From positions 558,001 through 622,000 of the forward strand of contig NZ_CP014839.1 in assembly GCF_001931675.1 (NCBI RefSeq): DNA of 64,000 nucleotides, written 5' to 3'. Shown here piece by piece: positions 44,526 to 53,218 of this stretch. This DNA comes from Pandoraea thiooxydans (GTDB lineage: Bacteria > Pseudomonadota > Gammaproteobacteria > Burkholderiales > Burkholderiaceae). How positions within the stretch are numbered: position 1 is the first letter of the stretch; each line of letters opens with the position of its first letter. Below the pieces are notes generated by a model. That model worked only from the letters and a program-made list of their open reading frames with translations, did no database searches and was not told where the DNA came from. The position numbers and the translations under genes were made by a program.

Positions 44526-46757
44526 GTGGCGGAAAAATCATTCAAGAAGGAAGTGCAGAAGTTGCGCATGGGATCCGGCGAGGAATTTCGCGGCGAGGGG
44601 ATTCTGGCGGTGACCAAGGCGCTGCTGCAGTCGGGGGTGTCTTATGTGGCAGGCTACCAGGGCGCGCCGATTTCGCATCTGATGGATGTGCTGTCGGACG
44701 CCAATGACATCCTCGAGGAACTCGGCGTGCATTTCGAGAGCAGCGCCAGCGAAGCGACGGCGGCGGCCACCTTGGCCGCCTCGGTGAATTATCCGTTGCG
44801 CGGCGCGGTGACCTTCAAGGCCACGGTGGGCACCAACGTGGCCTCCGACGCGTTGGCCAACCTGGCTTCGGGCGGCGTCACCGGGGGTGCGCTGGTCATC
44901 GTGGGCGAAGACTACGGCGAAGGCTCGAGCATCATGCAGGAGCGCTCGCACGCGTTCGCGATGAAATCGCAAATGTGGCTGCTCGATCCACGCCCGAATC
45001 TGCCCTCGATCGTGAACGCCGTCGAGAAAGGGTTCGAACTGTCCGAGGCAAGCAATACGCCGGTCATGCTGCAATTGCGGATTCGCGCCTGCCACGTGCA
45101 TGGCCGCTTCATGACGCGCGACAACGTGCGGCCGGGCTTCACGCTCAAGGACGCGATAGAGCATCCCGTGCGCGATGTCGGCCGCATCGTGTTGCCGCCG
45201 GCCAGCTTTGTGCATGAGCAGGAGAAAATCGAAAAGCGCTGGCCCGCGGCGATCGATTTCATTCGCCGCGAAAAGCTCAACGAGTTCCTGGGCGATGAAG
45301 CGCGCGATATCGGCCTAATCGTGCAAGGCGGCATGTACAACACGCTGATGCGCGCGCTGACGCTGCTCGATCTGGCCGACGTGCACGGCCATACCGATTT
45401 GCCGATCTATGTGATGAACGTGGCCTACCCGGTGATCGACGACGAGGTGCGGCAGTTTTGCGCCGGCAAGCGCGCCGTGCTGATGATCGAGGAAGGCCAG
45501 CCCGAATTCATCGAGCAGGCGATCAACACCATTTTGCGGCAGGGCGATCTGCAGGCCCGAGTGCATGGCAAGGACATGCTGCCCAAGGCGGGTGAATACA
45601 CCCCGACGGTGATGCTCAAGGGGCTGCTGAAATTCCTGCAACGCTATGAGCCTGGCCTGGCCGACGAAGCGCGCCTGCCTGCCGGCGTGCGCGCCACGAT
45701 CGCCACGCAACGCGCGGTCGGCGTGCCGGTGGTAGCCGGCACGCAGGCCTCGGTCGCGCAAGCCGCATCGGCCGACTCGCCCGCACTGCCCAAGACGCCC
45801 GAACCCGAAGTGCATCCGCGGCCGCCCTCGTTCTGCACCGGCTGCCCCGAGCGGCCGATCTTCACCGCGATGAAACTGGTCGAGCGCGAACTCGGGCCGC
45901 ATCATGTCAGTTGCGATATCGGCTGTCATTTGTTCTCGATTTTGCCGCCGTTCAATATCGGCGCGACGACCATGGGCTACGGATTGGGCTGGGCGGGCTC
46001 GGCTGCCTTCAACACCAAGGAGACCGAGCGCCGCACGATCAGCATGATGGGCGACGGCGGCTTCTGGCATAACGGCCTGACCAGCGGCGTGGGCAATGCC
46101 GTGTTCAATCGCAACGATAACGTGCTGGTGATTGTCGATAACGGTTATTCGGCCGCTACCGGCGGGCAGGATATTTTGTCGTCCAAGGCTGACAATGCGA
46201 TTCGCTCCACCAAGAACCCGATCGAGACGGCGGTGCGCGGCGTGGGCGTGAAGTGGGTCAAGACCATTACCCGCACCTACAGCGTGGCGCAGATGCGCGA
46301 CACGCTGCGCGAGGCGCTGACGACCCGGGAGCGTGGACCGAAAGTCATCGTGGCGCAGTCCGAATGCATGCTCAACAAGCAGCGTCGCATCAAGCCGTTG
46401 ATGAAACGCCTGCTCAAGGAGGGCAAGCGCGTGGTGCGCGAGCGCTTCGGCGTCGATTCCGATACCTGCACGGGCGACCATTCATGCATTCGCCTGTCGG
46501 GGTGCCCATCGCTGTCGATCAAGGAGAACCCCGATCCGCTGCGCCAGGACCCGGTAGCCAGCGTGCTCGACAGTTGCGTCGGCTGCGGCCTGTGCGGAGA
46601 AGTCTCGCACGCGGCGGTCCTGTGCCCCTCGTTTTACCGCGCCGAGCTGGTGAGCAACCCGGGTTGGTGGGAGCGGCTATCGAAGCGCTTGGCGGACAGG
46701 GTGATCGACGCGCTGCAGCGGCGCATCAAAGCCCGGGAGGTGCGCTATGTCGCATGA
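44526..46757 (+). CDS. iorA: indolepyruvate ferredoxin oxidoreductase alpha subunit (IorA-like)
   Basis: 743 residues from the GTG at 44526, which has an AAGGAGG site 6 bases upstream; the frame opens earlier only within the DUF35 gene. The N-terminal pyrimidine-binding part (RGEGILAVTKALLQSG, YQGAPISHLMDVL) is followed by a TPP-binding region (MMGDGGFWHNGLTSGVGNAVFNRNDNVLVIVDNGYSAATGGQ, ~500-545) and a C-terminal domain with two [4Fe-4S] Cys motifs (CTGDHSCIRLSGCPS, CVGCGLCGEVSHAAVLC, ~640-695). The enzyme oxidatively decarboxylates an aryl pyruvate to the arylacetyl-CoA with ferredoxin as acceptor. Confidence 0.9.
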   Translation: MAEKSFKKEVQKLRMGSGEEFRGEGILAVTKALLQSGVSYVAGYQGAPISHLMDVLSDANDILEELGVHFESSASEATAAATLAASVNYPLRGAVTFKATVGTNVASDALANLASGGVTGGALVIVGEDYGEGSSIMQERSHAFAMKSQMWLLDPRPNLPSIVNAVEKGFELSEASNTPVMLQLRIRACHVHGRFMTRDNVRPGFTLKDAIEHPVRDVGRIVLPPASFVHEQEKIEKRWPAAIDFIRREKLNEFLGDEARDIGLIVQGGMYNTLMRALTLLDLADVHGHTDLPIYVMNVAYPVIDDEVRQFCAGKRAVLMIEEGQPEFIEQAINTILRQGDLQARVHGKDMLPKAGEYTPTVMLKGLLKFLQRYEPGLADEARLPAGVRATIATQRAVGVPVVAGTQASVAQAASADSPALPKTPEPEVHPRPPSFCTGCPERPIFTAMKLVERELGPHHVSCDIGCHLFSILPPFNIGATTMGYGLGWAGSAAFNTKETERRTISMMGDGGFWHNGLTSGVGNAVFNRNDNVLVIVDNGYSAATGGQDILSSKADNAIRSTKNPIETAVRGVGVKWVKTITRTYSVAQMRDTLREALTTRERGPKVIVAQSECMLNKQRRIKPLMKRLLKEGKRVVRERFGVDSDTCTGDHSCIRLSGCPSLSIKENPDPLRQDPVASVLDSCVGCGLCGEVSHAAVLCPSFYRAELVSNPGWWERLSKRLADRVIDALQRRIKAREVRYVA

Positions 46758-48258
46758 GAAAACGGTCAAGCCGATCGGCATTGCGATTCTGGCCATGGGC
46801 GGCGAGGGCGGCGGCGTGCTGGCCGACTGGATCGTCGATATGGCCGAACACGCCGGCTTCATGGCGCAGTCGACCTCGGTGCCGGGCGTGGCGCAGCGTA
46901 CCGGCGCGACGATCTATTACGTCGAATTCCATCCGGTCGTGACCGGGCCGAACGATCCCGAACCCGTGCTGGCGCTGGTGCCGGTGGCGGGCGATGTGGA
47001 GGTGGTGCTGGCCTCGGAGCTGATGGAAGCGGGCCGCGCCGTGCAGCGTGGCCTGGTGAGCGCCGATCGCACCACGCTCATCGCGTCCACGCATCGGGTC
47101 TATTCGATGACCGAGAAGACCGCGATGGGCGATGGGCGAGTCGATTCGCAGCGTTTTATCGAAGCAGGCAGGCAAGCCGCGCGGCGTTTCATCGCCAGCG
47201 ATTTCGCGGTGCTTGCCGAGCGCAGCGGCAGCGTGATCAGCGCCGTATTGTTCGGGGCGCTGGCCGGTGCCGGCGCGCTGCCATTCAAGCGGGCCGATTT
47301 CGAAGCGGCGATCGAGCGCGGCGGGGTCGGGGTGCAAAGCAGTCTTAAGGCGTTCGACGCCGGCTATGCCGCGGCGGCGCTCGAGGCCACGCCGGCGGGA
47401 CCCGCCGAGGTGTCCGCGGCGCTGCCGCCGGACGCCCGACTGGCGGCGCTCGAGGCGCGCATTCGTGCCGAGTTTCCTGTCGAAGTTCACGAAACGCTGC
47501 GCTTGGCGGTGCGCCGTCTGGTCGATTACCAGGACGTCGCCTATGGCGGCGAATATCTCGATCGCCTGACGGCGATTCGCGATGGCGATAGTGCGCCGGC
47601 CAAGCTGCTGCTCACCGAGACGGCGCGTCACCTGGCCTTGTGGATGTCATATGAAGACACCGTGCGTGTGGCCGATCTGAAAATTCGCAGCGGCCGGTTT
47701 CAGCGCGTGCGCGAGGAGGTCAAGGCGAGTCGCGACCAACTGCTGCATATCAATGAGTTTCTTCACCCGCGCGTGGACGAAATCGCCGATACGCTGCCTG
47801 CCGGCCTGGGCCGCTGGCTGATGAAGCCCGGCTGGGCCAGGCGGCTGGTGGAGCGCATGACGCGCGAGGGACGCGTGGTGCGCACTTCATCCCTGCGAGG
47901 CTTTCTGCAGCTGTACCTGGTGGCATCGATGCGTAGTCTGCGCCGCCGTTCGTTGCGGCATGCGCGTGAAATGGCGGCGTGCGAAAGATGGCTGGCGTCG
48001 ATCGCCGAACTGGCGCCGCAGGATTACGCGCTGGCCGTCGAGGTGGCGCAATGCCAGCGGCTTGTCAAAGGTTATGGCGATACCCATGCCCGCGGCATGC
48101 GCAGCTTCACCGCGATCGAGGCGGCCTTGCCGGTCCTGCGCGGCCATGGCGAGGCGGCGCAACGCGTGCGCGCGCTGCGGGAGGCGGCGCTGGCCGACGA
48201 CAGCGGCAAACGCCTGGTCGATCTATTGGGGCAATGGCAATTGCCGGCCATCGGGTAA
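46747..48258 (+). CDS. iorB: indolepyruvate oxidoreductase beta subunit (IorB-like, long form)
   Basis: 503 residues. The N-terminal ~200 residues are the classic IorB/PorG gamma-type domain (IGIAILAMGGEGGGVLADWIVDMAEHAG, STSVPGVAQRTGATIYYVE). A further ~290 residues follow, rich in Arg/Ala helices, found in the long proteobacterial form and absent from archaeal IorB. It overlaps the alpha subunit by 11 bases, so the two are coupled. Substrate may be indole- or phenylpyruvate or another aryl 2-oxoacid. Confidence 0.9.
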   Translation: MSHEKTVKPIGIAILAMGGEGGGVLADWIVDMAEHAGFMAQSTSVPGVAQRTGATIYYVEFHPVVTGPNDPEPVLALVPVAGDVEVVLASELMEAGRAVQRGLVSADRTTLIASTHRVYSMTEKTAMGDGRVDSQRFIEAGRQAARRFIASDFAVLAERSGSVISAVLFGALAGAGALPFKRADFEAAIERGGVGVQSSLKAFDAGYAAAALEATPAGPAEVSAALPPDARLAALEARIRAEFPVEVHETLRLAVRRLVDYQDVAYGGEYLDRLTAIRDGDSAPAKLLLTETARHLALWMSYEDTVRVADLKIRSGRFQRVREEVKASRDQLLHINEFLHPRVDEIADTLPAGLGRWLMKPGWARRLVERMTREGRVVRTSSLRGFLQLYLVASMRSLRRRSLRHAREMAACERWLASIAELAPQDYALAVEVAQCQRLVKGYGDTHARGMRSFTAIEAALPVLRGHGEAAQRVRALREAALADDSGKRLVDLLGQWQLPAIG

Positions 48259-48325
48259 CACATGGACAGGCTCCGGTGGCGAGCGCCGCCGGCCTGGAAA
48301 CTTTGGGAAGAGGAGATAGCGAGAA

Positions 48326-49105
48326 ATGAGCAAGATACTGCAAGAGTTGGCGCAAGCGCTGCAAAGCCAGGCGATCCGCATCGTCGATTTGAGTCAGACG
48401 CTGCATCAGCGGACCCCGATCATTCCATTGCCGCCGCAATACGGCCAGAGCGCGCCATTTCGGCTGGAGGAGATATCGAATTTCGACGAGCGCGGCCCGG
48501 CCTGGTACTGGAACAACATCTCGTGCGGTGAGCACACCGGCACGCACTTCGATGCGCCGATCCATTGGATCACCGGCAAGGACTATCCGAACAACGCAAC
48601 CGATACGATCGACGTGCAGAAATTCATCGCGCCGGCCTGTGTCATCGACGTGTCGGCGGAAACCCGCGAGAACCCCGACTACCTGCTCACCGTCGAGCGT
48701 GTCGAACAGTGGGAGTCGCAACACGGCCGCATTCCCGCCGGCGCCTGGGTGCTGATGCGCACCGACTGGTCTCTGCGCACCGACCCCGAGGCGTTTCTGA
48801 ATATCAAGGAAGACGGTGGCCATACGCCGGGCGGCCACCCCGACCTGCCGAATTTCCTGGCCAGGGAACGCAACGTGATCGGTTGGGGCACCGAAGGGGT
48901 GGGTACCGATGCGGGGCAAGCCTATGCGTTCGCGCAGCCGTTTCCCTGCCATTCCAACATGCACGGCAACAATAAATTCGGCTTGGCCAGCCTGGTCAAT
49001 CTGGACAAGTTGCCGCCGACCGGTGCGCTGCTCGTCACACCGCCGTTGAAAATCAAGCGCGGTTCGGGCAGCCCGTGCCGCGTGCTGGCATTGGTCGAAG
49101 GGTAA
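48326..49105 (+). CDS. cyclase family protein (metal-dependent hydrolase, kynurenine-formamidase-like)
   Basis: 259 residues with the cyclase/KynB signature CGEHTGTHFDAPIHW near residues 70-85 (HxGTHxDxPxH) that binds the metal pair, and a later Asp/His region (RTDWSLRTD, GTDAGQAYAFAQPFPCHSNMHG). Members hydrolyse N-formylkynurenine, isatin or cyclic amides. It lies 67 bases after iorB on the same strand and shares the context of indole- or aryl-type acids. Isatin hydrolase is an attractive alternative given the indole theme, but it is unproven. Confidence 0.82.
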   Translation: MSKILQELAQALQSQAIRIVDLSQTLHQRTPIIPLPPQYGQSAPFRLEEISNFDERGPAWYWNNISCGEHTGTHFDAPIHWITGKDYPNNATDTIDVQKFIAPACVIDVSAETRENPDYLLTVERVEQWESQHGRIPAGAWVLMRTDWSLRTDPEAFLNIKEDGGHTPGGHPDLPNFLARERNVIGWGTEGVGTDAGQAYAFAQPFPCHSNMHGNNKFGLASLVNLDKLPPTGALLVTPPLKIKRGSGSPCRVLALVEG

Positions 49106-49317
49106 GGCCGCCTCAACGCCTTGCGCCATCAGACCATGGCCCTCGCGCCCGATAGCGGCGTGAGGTCGCCATGGCCGACACTCAGTTCTCCTTTTTGCGC
49201 TGACCGGCCCGGTGCCGGCTCGGCGCAACTTTTCATCGAATCCGCTCAGCGAACCATCGTTCCCGTCAGGCAGGCCTTGCATGCCAGGGGAAACCCCAGG
49301 TCACACCAAAAATCATC

Positions 49318-49388
49318 TTGCATACAATGTTTAAGAATTTTTTAAAAATTGCTGTGAAAAATCGGAAATTTTATATTATTGTATGCAA
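49318..49388 (+). promoter_or_regulatory. paired GntR operators and promoter at the GntR/MFS operon start
   Basis: TTGCATACAAT at 49318-49328 and ATTGTATGCAA at 49378-49388 are exact reverse complements; each is also an imperfect TTGYATRCAA palindrome of the kind bound by GntR/FCD repressors. Between them a sigma70-like promoter reads TTGCTG (49349-49354), 17 bases, TATATT (49372-49377). The start site would fall at about 49384, essentially at the ATG (49383), so the transcript may be leaderless. The second operator covers the start codon. Confidence 0.65.
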
Positions 49389-50129
49389 CAAGCTATCGCA
49401 GATATCCCCCCCGGCGCCACGTTGAAGTCCGTCGATCACGCTTATGCCGAGATCAAGCGGGCGATCGTCGATATGCGCTACCTGCCTGGCGAAAGCATGC
49501 GGGAAGAGGAACTGGCGCGCAGTCTGGGCGTGAGCCGAACGCCGGTCCGCGAGGCATTCCGCCGGCTGGGCGCGGAGGGGTGGCTTGAAATTCGCCCCAA
49601 CCACGGCGCGCGGGTCAGGGTCTGGTCGGTGCGCGACGTCGAAGAGATTTTCGAGGCGCGCGCGCTGATCGAGCCCTACCTGGTAGGGTGCGCGGTGGCC
49701 CGCATCAGCCCGGAAGACGTCGAGATCCTGCATGGTCTGGCTACTGAAATGCGTGTTATTTCTCACGCGATTGACGAGGATGGTGCTTTGGAAAAATGGT
49801 TTGTCGCGAATCGAGCCTTTCACGAGATCCTGACATCGGCTTCGGGCAACGCCCGGCTCAACCAGACCTTGAATCTGATGAAAGAGATCCCGCTCATCAA
49901 ATGGACGTTCCGCAATTACACGGAAGAGGATCGCGAGCGCAGCGTGCAGCAGCACTGCGAAATCGTCGAGGCGATCAAAAGCGGCGATCGCGAGTGGGCC
50001 GAGTCCACCATGAAATCCCACATTCTTGCGGCACGCCAATCGGTGCTGCAGAAATTGAAGGCCAATCAAGGCGCAGTGCCAGTCGAACAGAAAACAAGGA
50101 CCGACAAGAGGAGACAACCCCATGCTTAA
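49383..50129 (+). CDS. FCD-domain GntR family regulator, autoregulated
   Basis: 248 residues. The GntR helix-turn-helix is at ~17-80 (YAEIKRAIVDMRYLPGESMREEELARSLGVSRTPVREAFRRLGAEGWL) and the FCD domain at ~90-220 (IFEARALIEPYLVGCAVARI; the FHEILTSASGN metal-site segment). There is no convincing Shine-Dalgarno before the ATG at 49383, in keeping with a leaderless start. Its last eight bases overlap the MFS gene, so regulator and transporter are coupled. Confidence 0.9.
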   Translation: MQQAIADIPPGATLKSVDHAYAEIKRAIVDMRYLPGESMREEELARSLGVSRTPVREAFRRLGAEGWLEIRPNHGARVRVWSVRDVEEIFEARALIEPYLVGCAVARISPEDVEILHGLATEMRVISHAIDEDGALEKWFVANRAFHEILTSASGNARLNQTLNLMKEIPLIKWTFRNYTEEDRERSVQQHCEIVEAIKSGDREWAESTMKSHILAARQSVLQKLKANQGAVPVEQKTRTDKRRQPHA

Positions 50130-51510
50130 TTCCGTGAACGCGGGTGCCCGGCTGGACCGGCTGCCGACGTCCGCATTCCATCGCCGGATTCTGTGGCTGA
50201 TCGGCGGCGGCATGTTTCTCGATTCGTTCGATATCTATCTGGCCGGCGGCGTGCTCGGCGCTTTGGCGCGCAGCGGCTGGTCGAGTATGCAGCTGAACGC
50301 GGCGTTCCTGTCGTCGACCTTTATCGGCATGCTGATCGGCGCACTGGTCGCCGGCGTGCTGGGCGACATGAAGGGCCGCAAGTTCACCTATCAATTCAAC
50401 CTGGCGATTTTCGGCCTTGCCTCGCTCGCTGGCGCGGCCGCGCCGAGCATGACCTGGTTGATCGTCTGCCGCTTTTTCATGGGGCTGGGGCTGGGCGCCG
50501 AGATCGTCGTCGGATACGGTTCGATCGGTGAATTCATTCCCCCGAAGGTGCGCGGCCGCTGGTCGGCCTATTTATCGCTGATCACCAATTCGGCGTTGTT
50601 CTTCTCGACGCTGCTCGGTTACCTGATCATTCCGAGCATTGGCTGGCGCGCCATGTTCGCGATCGTCGGCGTCGGTGCGCTGGTGATTTGGGTGGTGCGC
50701 AAAAAAATGCCGGAATCGCCGCGCTGGCTCGAATCCAAAGGGCGTTTCGACGAAGCGGAGCAGATTCTGGCAGGTATCGAAGCGGAAACGCCCGCCGGGC
50801 GCGCTTTGCCGCCGCTTGCGCCGCAAGCGGCCGTCGACCAGCATCGGACCACGATGCTTTCTCTGTTCAAGCCGCCGTTGCTGCGCAAGACCTTGATAGC
50901 GATTTGCGTGCAGGTCGTGATCAACGTCGTGATTTACGGTTTCATCGTCTGGGTGCCGACGTTCCTCGTCAAACAGGGGCTGAGCGTGTCGTCGTCGCTG
51001 GGCTACGCCACGCTCATGTCGTTCGGCGGTCCGGCCGGCGCGTTTCTCGGCGTGCTGCTGGCCGACCGCATGGGGCGCAAGAATGGCCTGATCGCCGTGG
51101 CGCTGACCGCTGCCGTGGTGGGCTGGCTGTACGGCCACTCATCATCGGTGGGCGTAGCGACGCTGCTGGGCTTCCTGCTGTTTACGTTGACGTACCTGAT
51201 GGTCGCGCTGGGCATCGCCACCTATTTGCCGGAGCTTTTCCCGACCGAGAACCGGATGCGCGGCAACGGCATCGCGGGGGCCGCCGGGCGCGTCGCCGGT
51301 ATTCTGGCGCCGCAAATCGTGGTGATCATGTACGCGATGGGCGGCGTTGGCGACGTGCTCGGAGTAATTACTGGCGCGTTGCTGGTGATGGTGGTGGTCT
51401 TGACCCTGTTCGGCGTCGAAACCAATCAGCTATCGCTCGAAGAGATCGCCGTCCAGGACAATCAACTCAGCAACTCCAACAAGAACCTTCAATACCATGA
51501 CTCAAACTAA
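50122..51510 (+). CDS. MFS transporter (AAHS/sugar-porter-like)
   Basis: 462 residues with 12 transmembrane helices. The start GGGMFLDSFDIYLAGGVLGALA is followed by the loop 2-3 signature GVLGDMKGRKFTY (~85), PESPRWLESKGR after helix 6 (~195) and a second-half LADRMGRKNGL (~315). This places it near aromatic-acid and organic-acid symporters. It overlaps the GntR gene upstream and the lyase gene downstream (start 51497), forming a three-gene operon. Confidence 0.88.
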   Translation: MLNSVNAGARLDRLPTSAFHRRILWLIGGGMFLDSFDIYLAGGVLGALARSGWSSMQLNAAFLSSTFIGMLIGALVAGVLGDMKGRKFTYQFNLAIFGLASLAGAAAPSMTWLIVCRFFMGLGLGAEIVVGYGSIGEFIPPKVRGRWSAYLSLITNSALFFSTLLGYLIIPSIGWRAMFAIVGVGALVIWVVRKKMPESPRWLESKGRFDEAEQILAGIEAETPAGRALPPLAPQAAVDQHRTTMLSLFKPPLLRKTLIAICVQVVINVVIYGFIVWVPTFLVKQGLSVSSSLGYATLMSFGGPAGAFLGVLLADRMGRKNGLIAVALTAAVVGWLYGHSSSVGVATLLGFLLFTLTYLMVALGIATYLPELFPTENRMRGNGIAGAAGRVAGILAPQIVVIMYAMGGVGDVLGVITGALLVMVVVLTLFGVETNQLSLEEIAVQDNQLSNSNKNLQYHDSN

Positions 51511-52366
51511 TGCGTTGACGCTCAAGCAGAAACTCGCCGGCGGCGAGATCCTGGTCGCTCCCGGTGTGTTCGATATGATCTCCGTGCGCCTGGCCGACCA
51601 GATGGGCTTCGACTGCCTGTACATGACCGGCTTTGGCACGGTCGCCTCCTACCTGGGCGAACCGGATGCCGGACTGGCGACCTATACCGACATGCTCAAT
51701 CGCGTCAGTGCGTTTTGCGGCGGGAGCCGCACGCCGATGATTTGCGACGGTGACACCGGCTACGGCGGCCTGCTCAACGTTGCTCATACCGTGCGCGGCT
51801 ACGAGCGCGCGGGCGCCGCCGGGATTCAGCTCGAAGACCAGGAGTTTCCCAAGAAGTGCGGCCACACGCCGGGGCGCCGCGTGATCGCCGCGCAAGACAT
51901 GGTGAACAAGATCAAGGTCGCGAGGGAGGCACGCGCGAGCGACGAGTTCCTGATCGTGGCCCGCACCGATGCGCGCACGAGCCTGGGCCTGGACGAGGCA
52001 TTGCGCCGTGCCGAGCAATATGCCAACGCGGGTGCGGATGTCTTGTTCATCGAATCGCCGGAGAGCGAAAAAGAACTGGAGATTATTGGCAAGACCTTCG
52101 ATATGCCGTTGCTGGTCAATATCGTGGAGGGCGGGCGCACGCCGCAACTGACGCCGGCCGAATTGCAACGGCTTGGGTTCTCCATTGCGATCTATCCCGC
52201 CTCGGGTTTCCTGGCCGTGGCCCAGGCGCTGGAAAAAGTGTATGGCGACATCAAGGCGCTCAGGGGGACTCGCGACACGGAAAAGTCGCTCTACTCATTT
52301 GCGAAGATGTGCCAGTTGCTGGGGTTCGAAGCGGTGTGGGAGTTCGACCGGCAACACGCCGAATAG
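51497..52366 (+). CDS. isocitrate lyase/PEP mutase superfamily C-C lyase
   Basis: 289 residues of the PEP mutase/ICL fold. Metal-binding Asp residues are in CDGDTGYGG (~78-86) and LEDQEFPKKCGH (~112-123); the KKCGH catalytic loop is the lyase form, not the phosphomutase form. Other marks are VARTDAR and VNIVEGG. The family includes 2-methylisocitrate lyase, 2,3-dimethylmalate lyase and oxaloacetate decarboxylase; I cannot choose among them. Last gene of the GntR-MFS-lyase operon, convergent with the next GntR gene. Confidence 0.85.
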   Translation: MTQTNALTLKQKLAGGEILVAPGVFDMISVRLADQMGFDCLYMTGFGTVASYLGEPDAGLATYTDMLNRVSAFCGGSRTPMICDGDTGYGGLLNVAHTVRGYERAGAAGIQLEDQEFPKKCGHTPGRRVIAAQDMVNKIKVAREARASDEFLIVARTDARTSLGLDEALRRAEQYANAGADVLFIESPESEKELEIIGKTFDMPLLVNIVEGGRTPQLTPAELQRLGFSIAIYPASGFLAVAQALEKVYGDIKALRGTRDTEKSLYSFAKMCQLLGFEAVWEFDRQHAE

Positions 52367-52415
52367 CGGTGCCGGCCGGGCATCGGGCTGCGCCTGTCCG
52401 CGCGGCGGCGTCGCG

Positions 52416-53108
52416 CTAGTCTTGCCCGTTGAGCAGCGCGAAATATCGCTGCTCCGCGCTCAGGATGAATTCGAGCATGGCGCTCTTGATCTGCTTTGCG
52501 TCGCGCTCGGTGAAACCTTCGAGCAAGGCGCGCAGGCCGTCGACGGCGATTTTCTGCGTGGCGGGGTTGCTGAGTGTGCCGAGCCGGACCTGCTGGGCGT
52601 GGTCGGCAAAGCGCTGGATGGTTGCCTTCAGCCGCGCATTCTGCACCGCGCCGAGCCAGACGTCGCGAAATTCGATATTCGCCTCGATCATCAGTGCGCT
52701 GTCGCTCTTGTCATACGCCTTGCGCGCCTTTTGATAAGCGCGCTTGAGGGCGGCCTCCTGTTTGTCGGTCAGGGCCGCGGCGGCACCTGCTGCCGCACTT
52801 GGTTCGAGCAGACGCCGCACCTCGAAGATTTCATGCACATCGTCGGTGGTCAGTGTGGGCATGACGAAGCCGCGCGTGGTGCCGACCAGATAACCTTCAT
52901 TGACCAGGCGCAGCAGCGCCTGGCGCACCGGCATGCGCGTGCAATCGAATTCGTCGGCGATCTCGTAGTCGAGCAACCGGTCTTTCGGCCCGACCTCGCC
53001 GCGCTGCAGGCGCGCGCGAATTTCAACGAAGATCGTCTCGGTCAGCGTGGTCTGTTTAAGCGCGGTGCGGCGCGGTAGCTTGACGACTTTGGTTTCGGCG
53101 TTAGCCAT
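52416..53108 (-). CDS. FCD-domain GntR family regulator
   Basis: 230 residues. Winged helix at ~20-80 (IRARLQRGEVGPKDRLLDYEIADEFDCTRMPVRQALLRLVNEGYLVGTTRGFVM) and an FCD effector domain (EIFEVRRLLEPSAAAGAAAA to the C-terminus). Its promoter carries TTCTGAATTCATG (53135-53147), which resembles two palindromes at the HpaI/aminotransferase divergent promoter (58228 and 58375). It probably controls itself and the genes between 53.2 and 59.2 kb. Confidence 0.9.
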   Translation of the reverse strand: MANAETKVVKLPRRTALKQTTLTETIFVEIRARLQRGEVGPKDRLLDYEIADEFDCTRMPVRQALLRLVNEGYLVGTTRGFVMPTLTTDDVHEIFEVRRLLEPSAAAGAAAALTDKQEAALKRAYQKARKAYDKSDSALMIEANIEFRDVWLGAVQNARLKATIQRFADHAQQVRLGTLSNPATQKIAVDGLRALLEGFTERDAKQIKSAMLEFILSAEQRYFALLNGQD

Positions 53109-53136
53109 GGCGTGTGGTCCGTGATAATTTGCATTC

Positions 53137-53144
53137 TGAATTCA
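53137..53144. promoter_or_regulatory. TGAATTCA site in the GntR promoter
   Basis: TGAATTCA lies 29 bases upstream of the GntR start, within TTCTGAATTCATG. Weaker than the two 10-base palindromes at 58228 and 58375 because the last base differs. The 8-mer alone also occurs inside coding genes, so on its own it is weak evidence. Confidence 0.4.
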
Positions 53145-53218
53145 TGCTAAAAGGCGCGACTGGCTTCGTCAAGCATGCAAGACGGGAACGGACGGCTGTG
53201 GCGGCCGCCCGTGGCGCC

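Noticed and set aside
50529-50536. TGAATTCA octamer inside the MFS gene
   Set aside because: In coding sequence and lacking the flanking C and G of the proposed palindrome; another copy lies inside the CoA ligase gene near 40847. Treated as chance.
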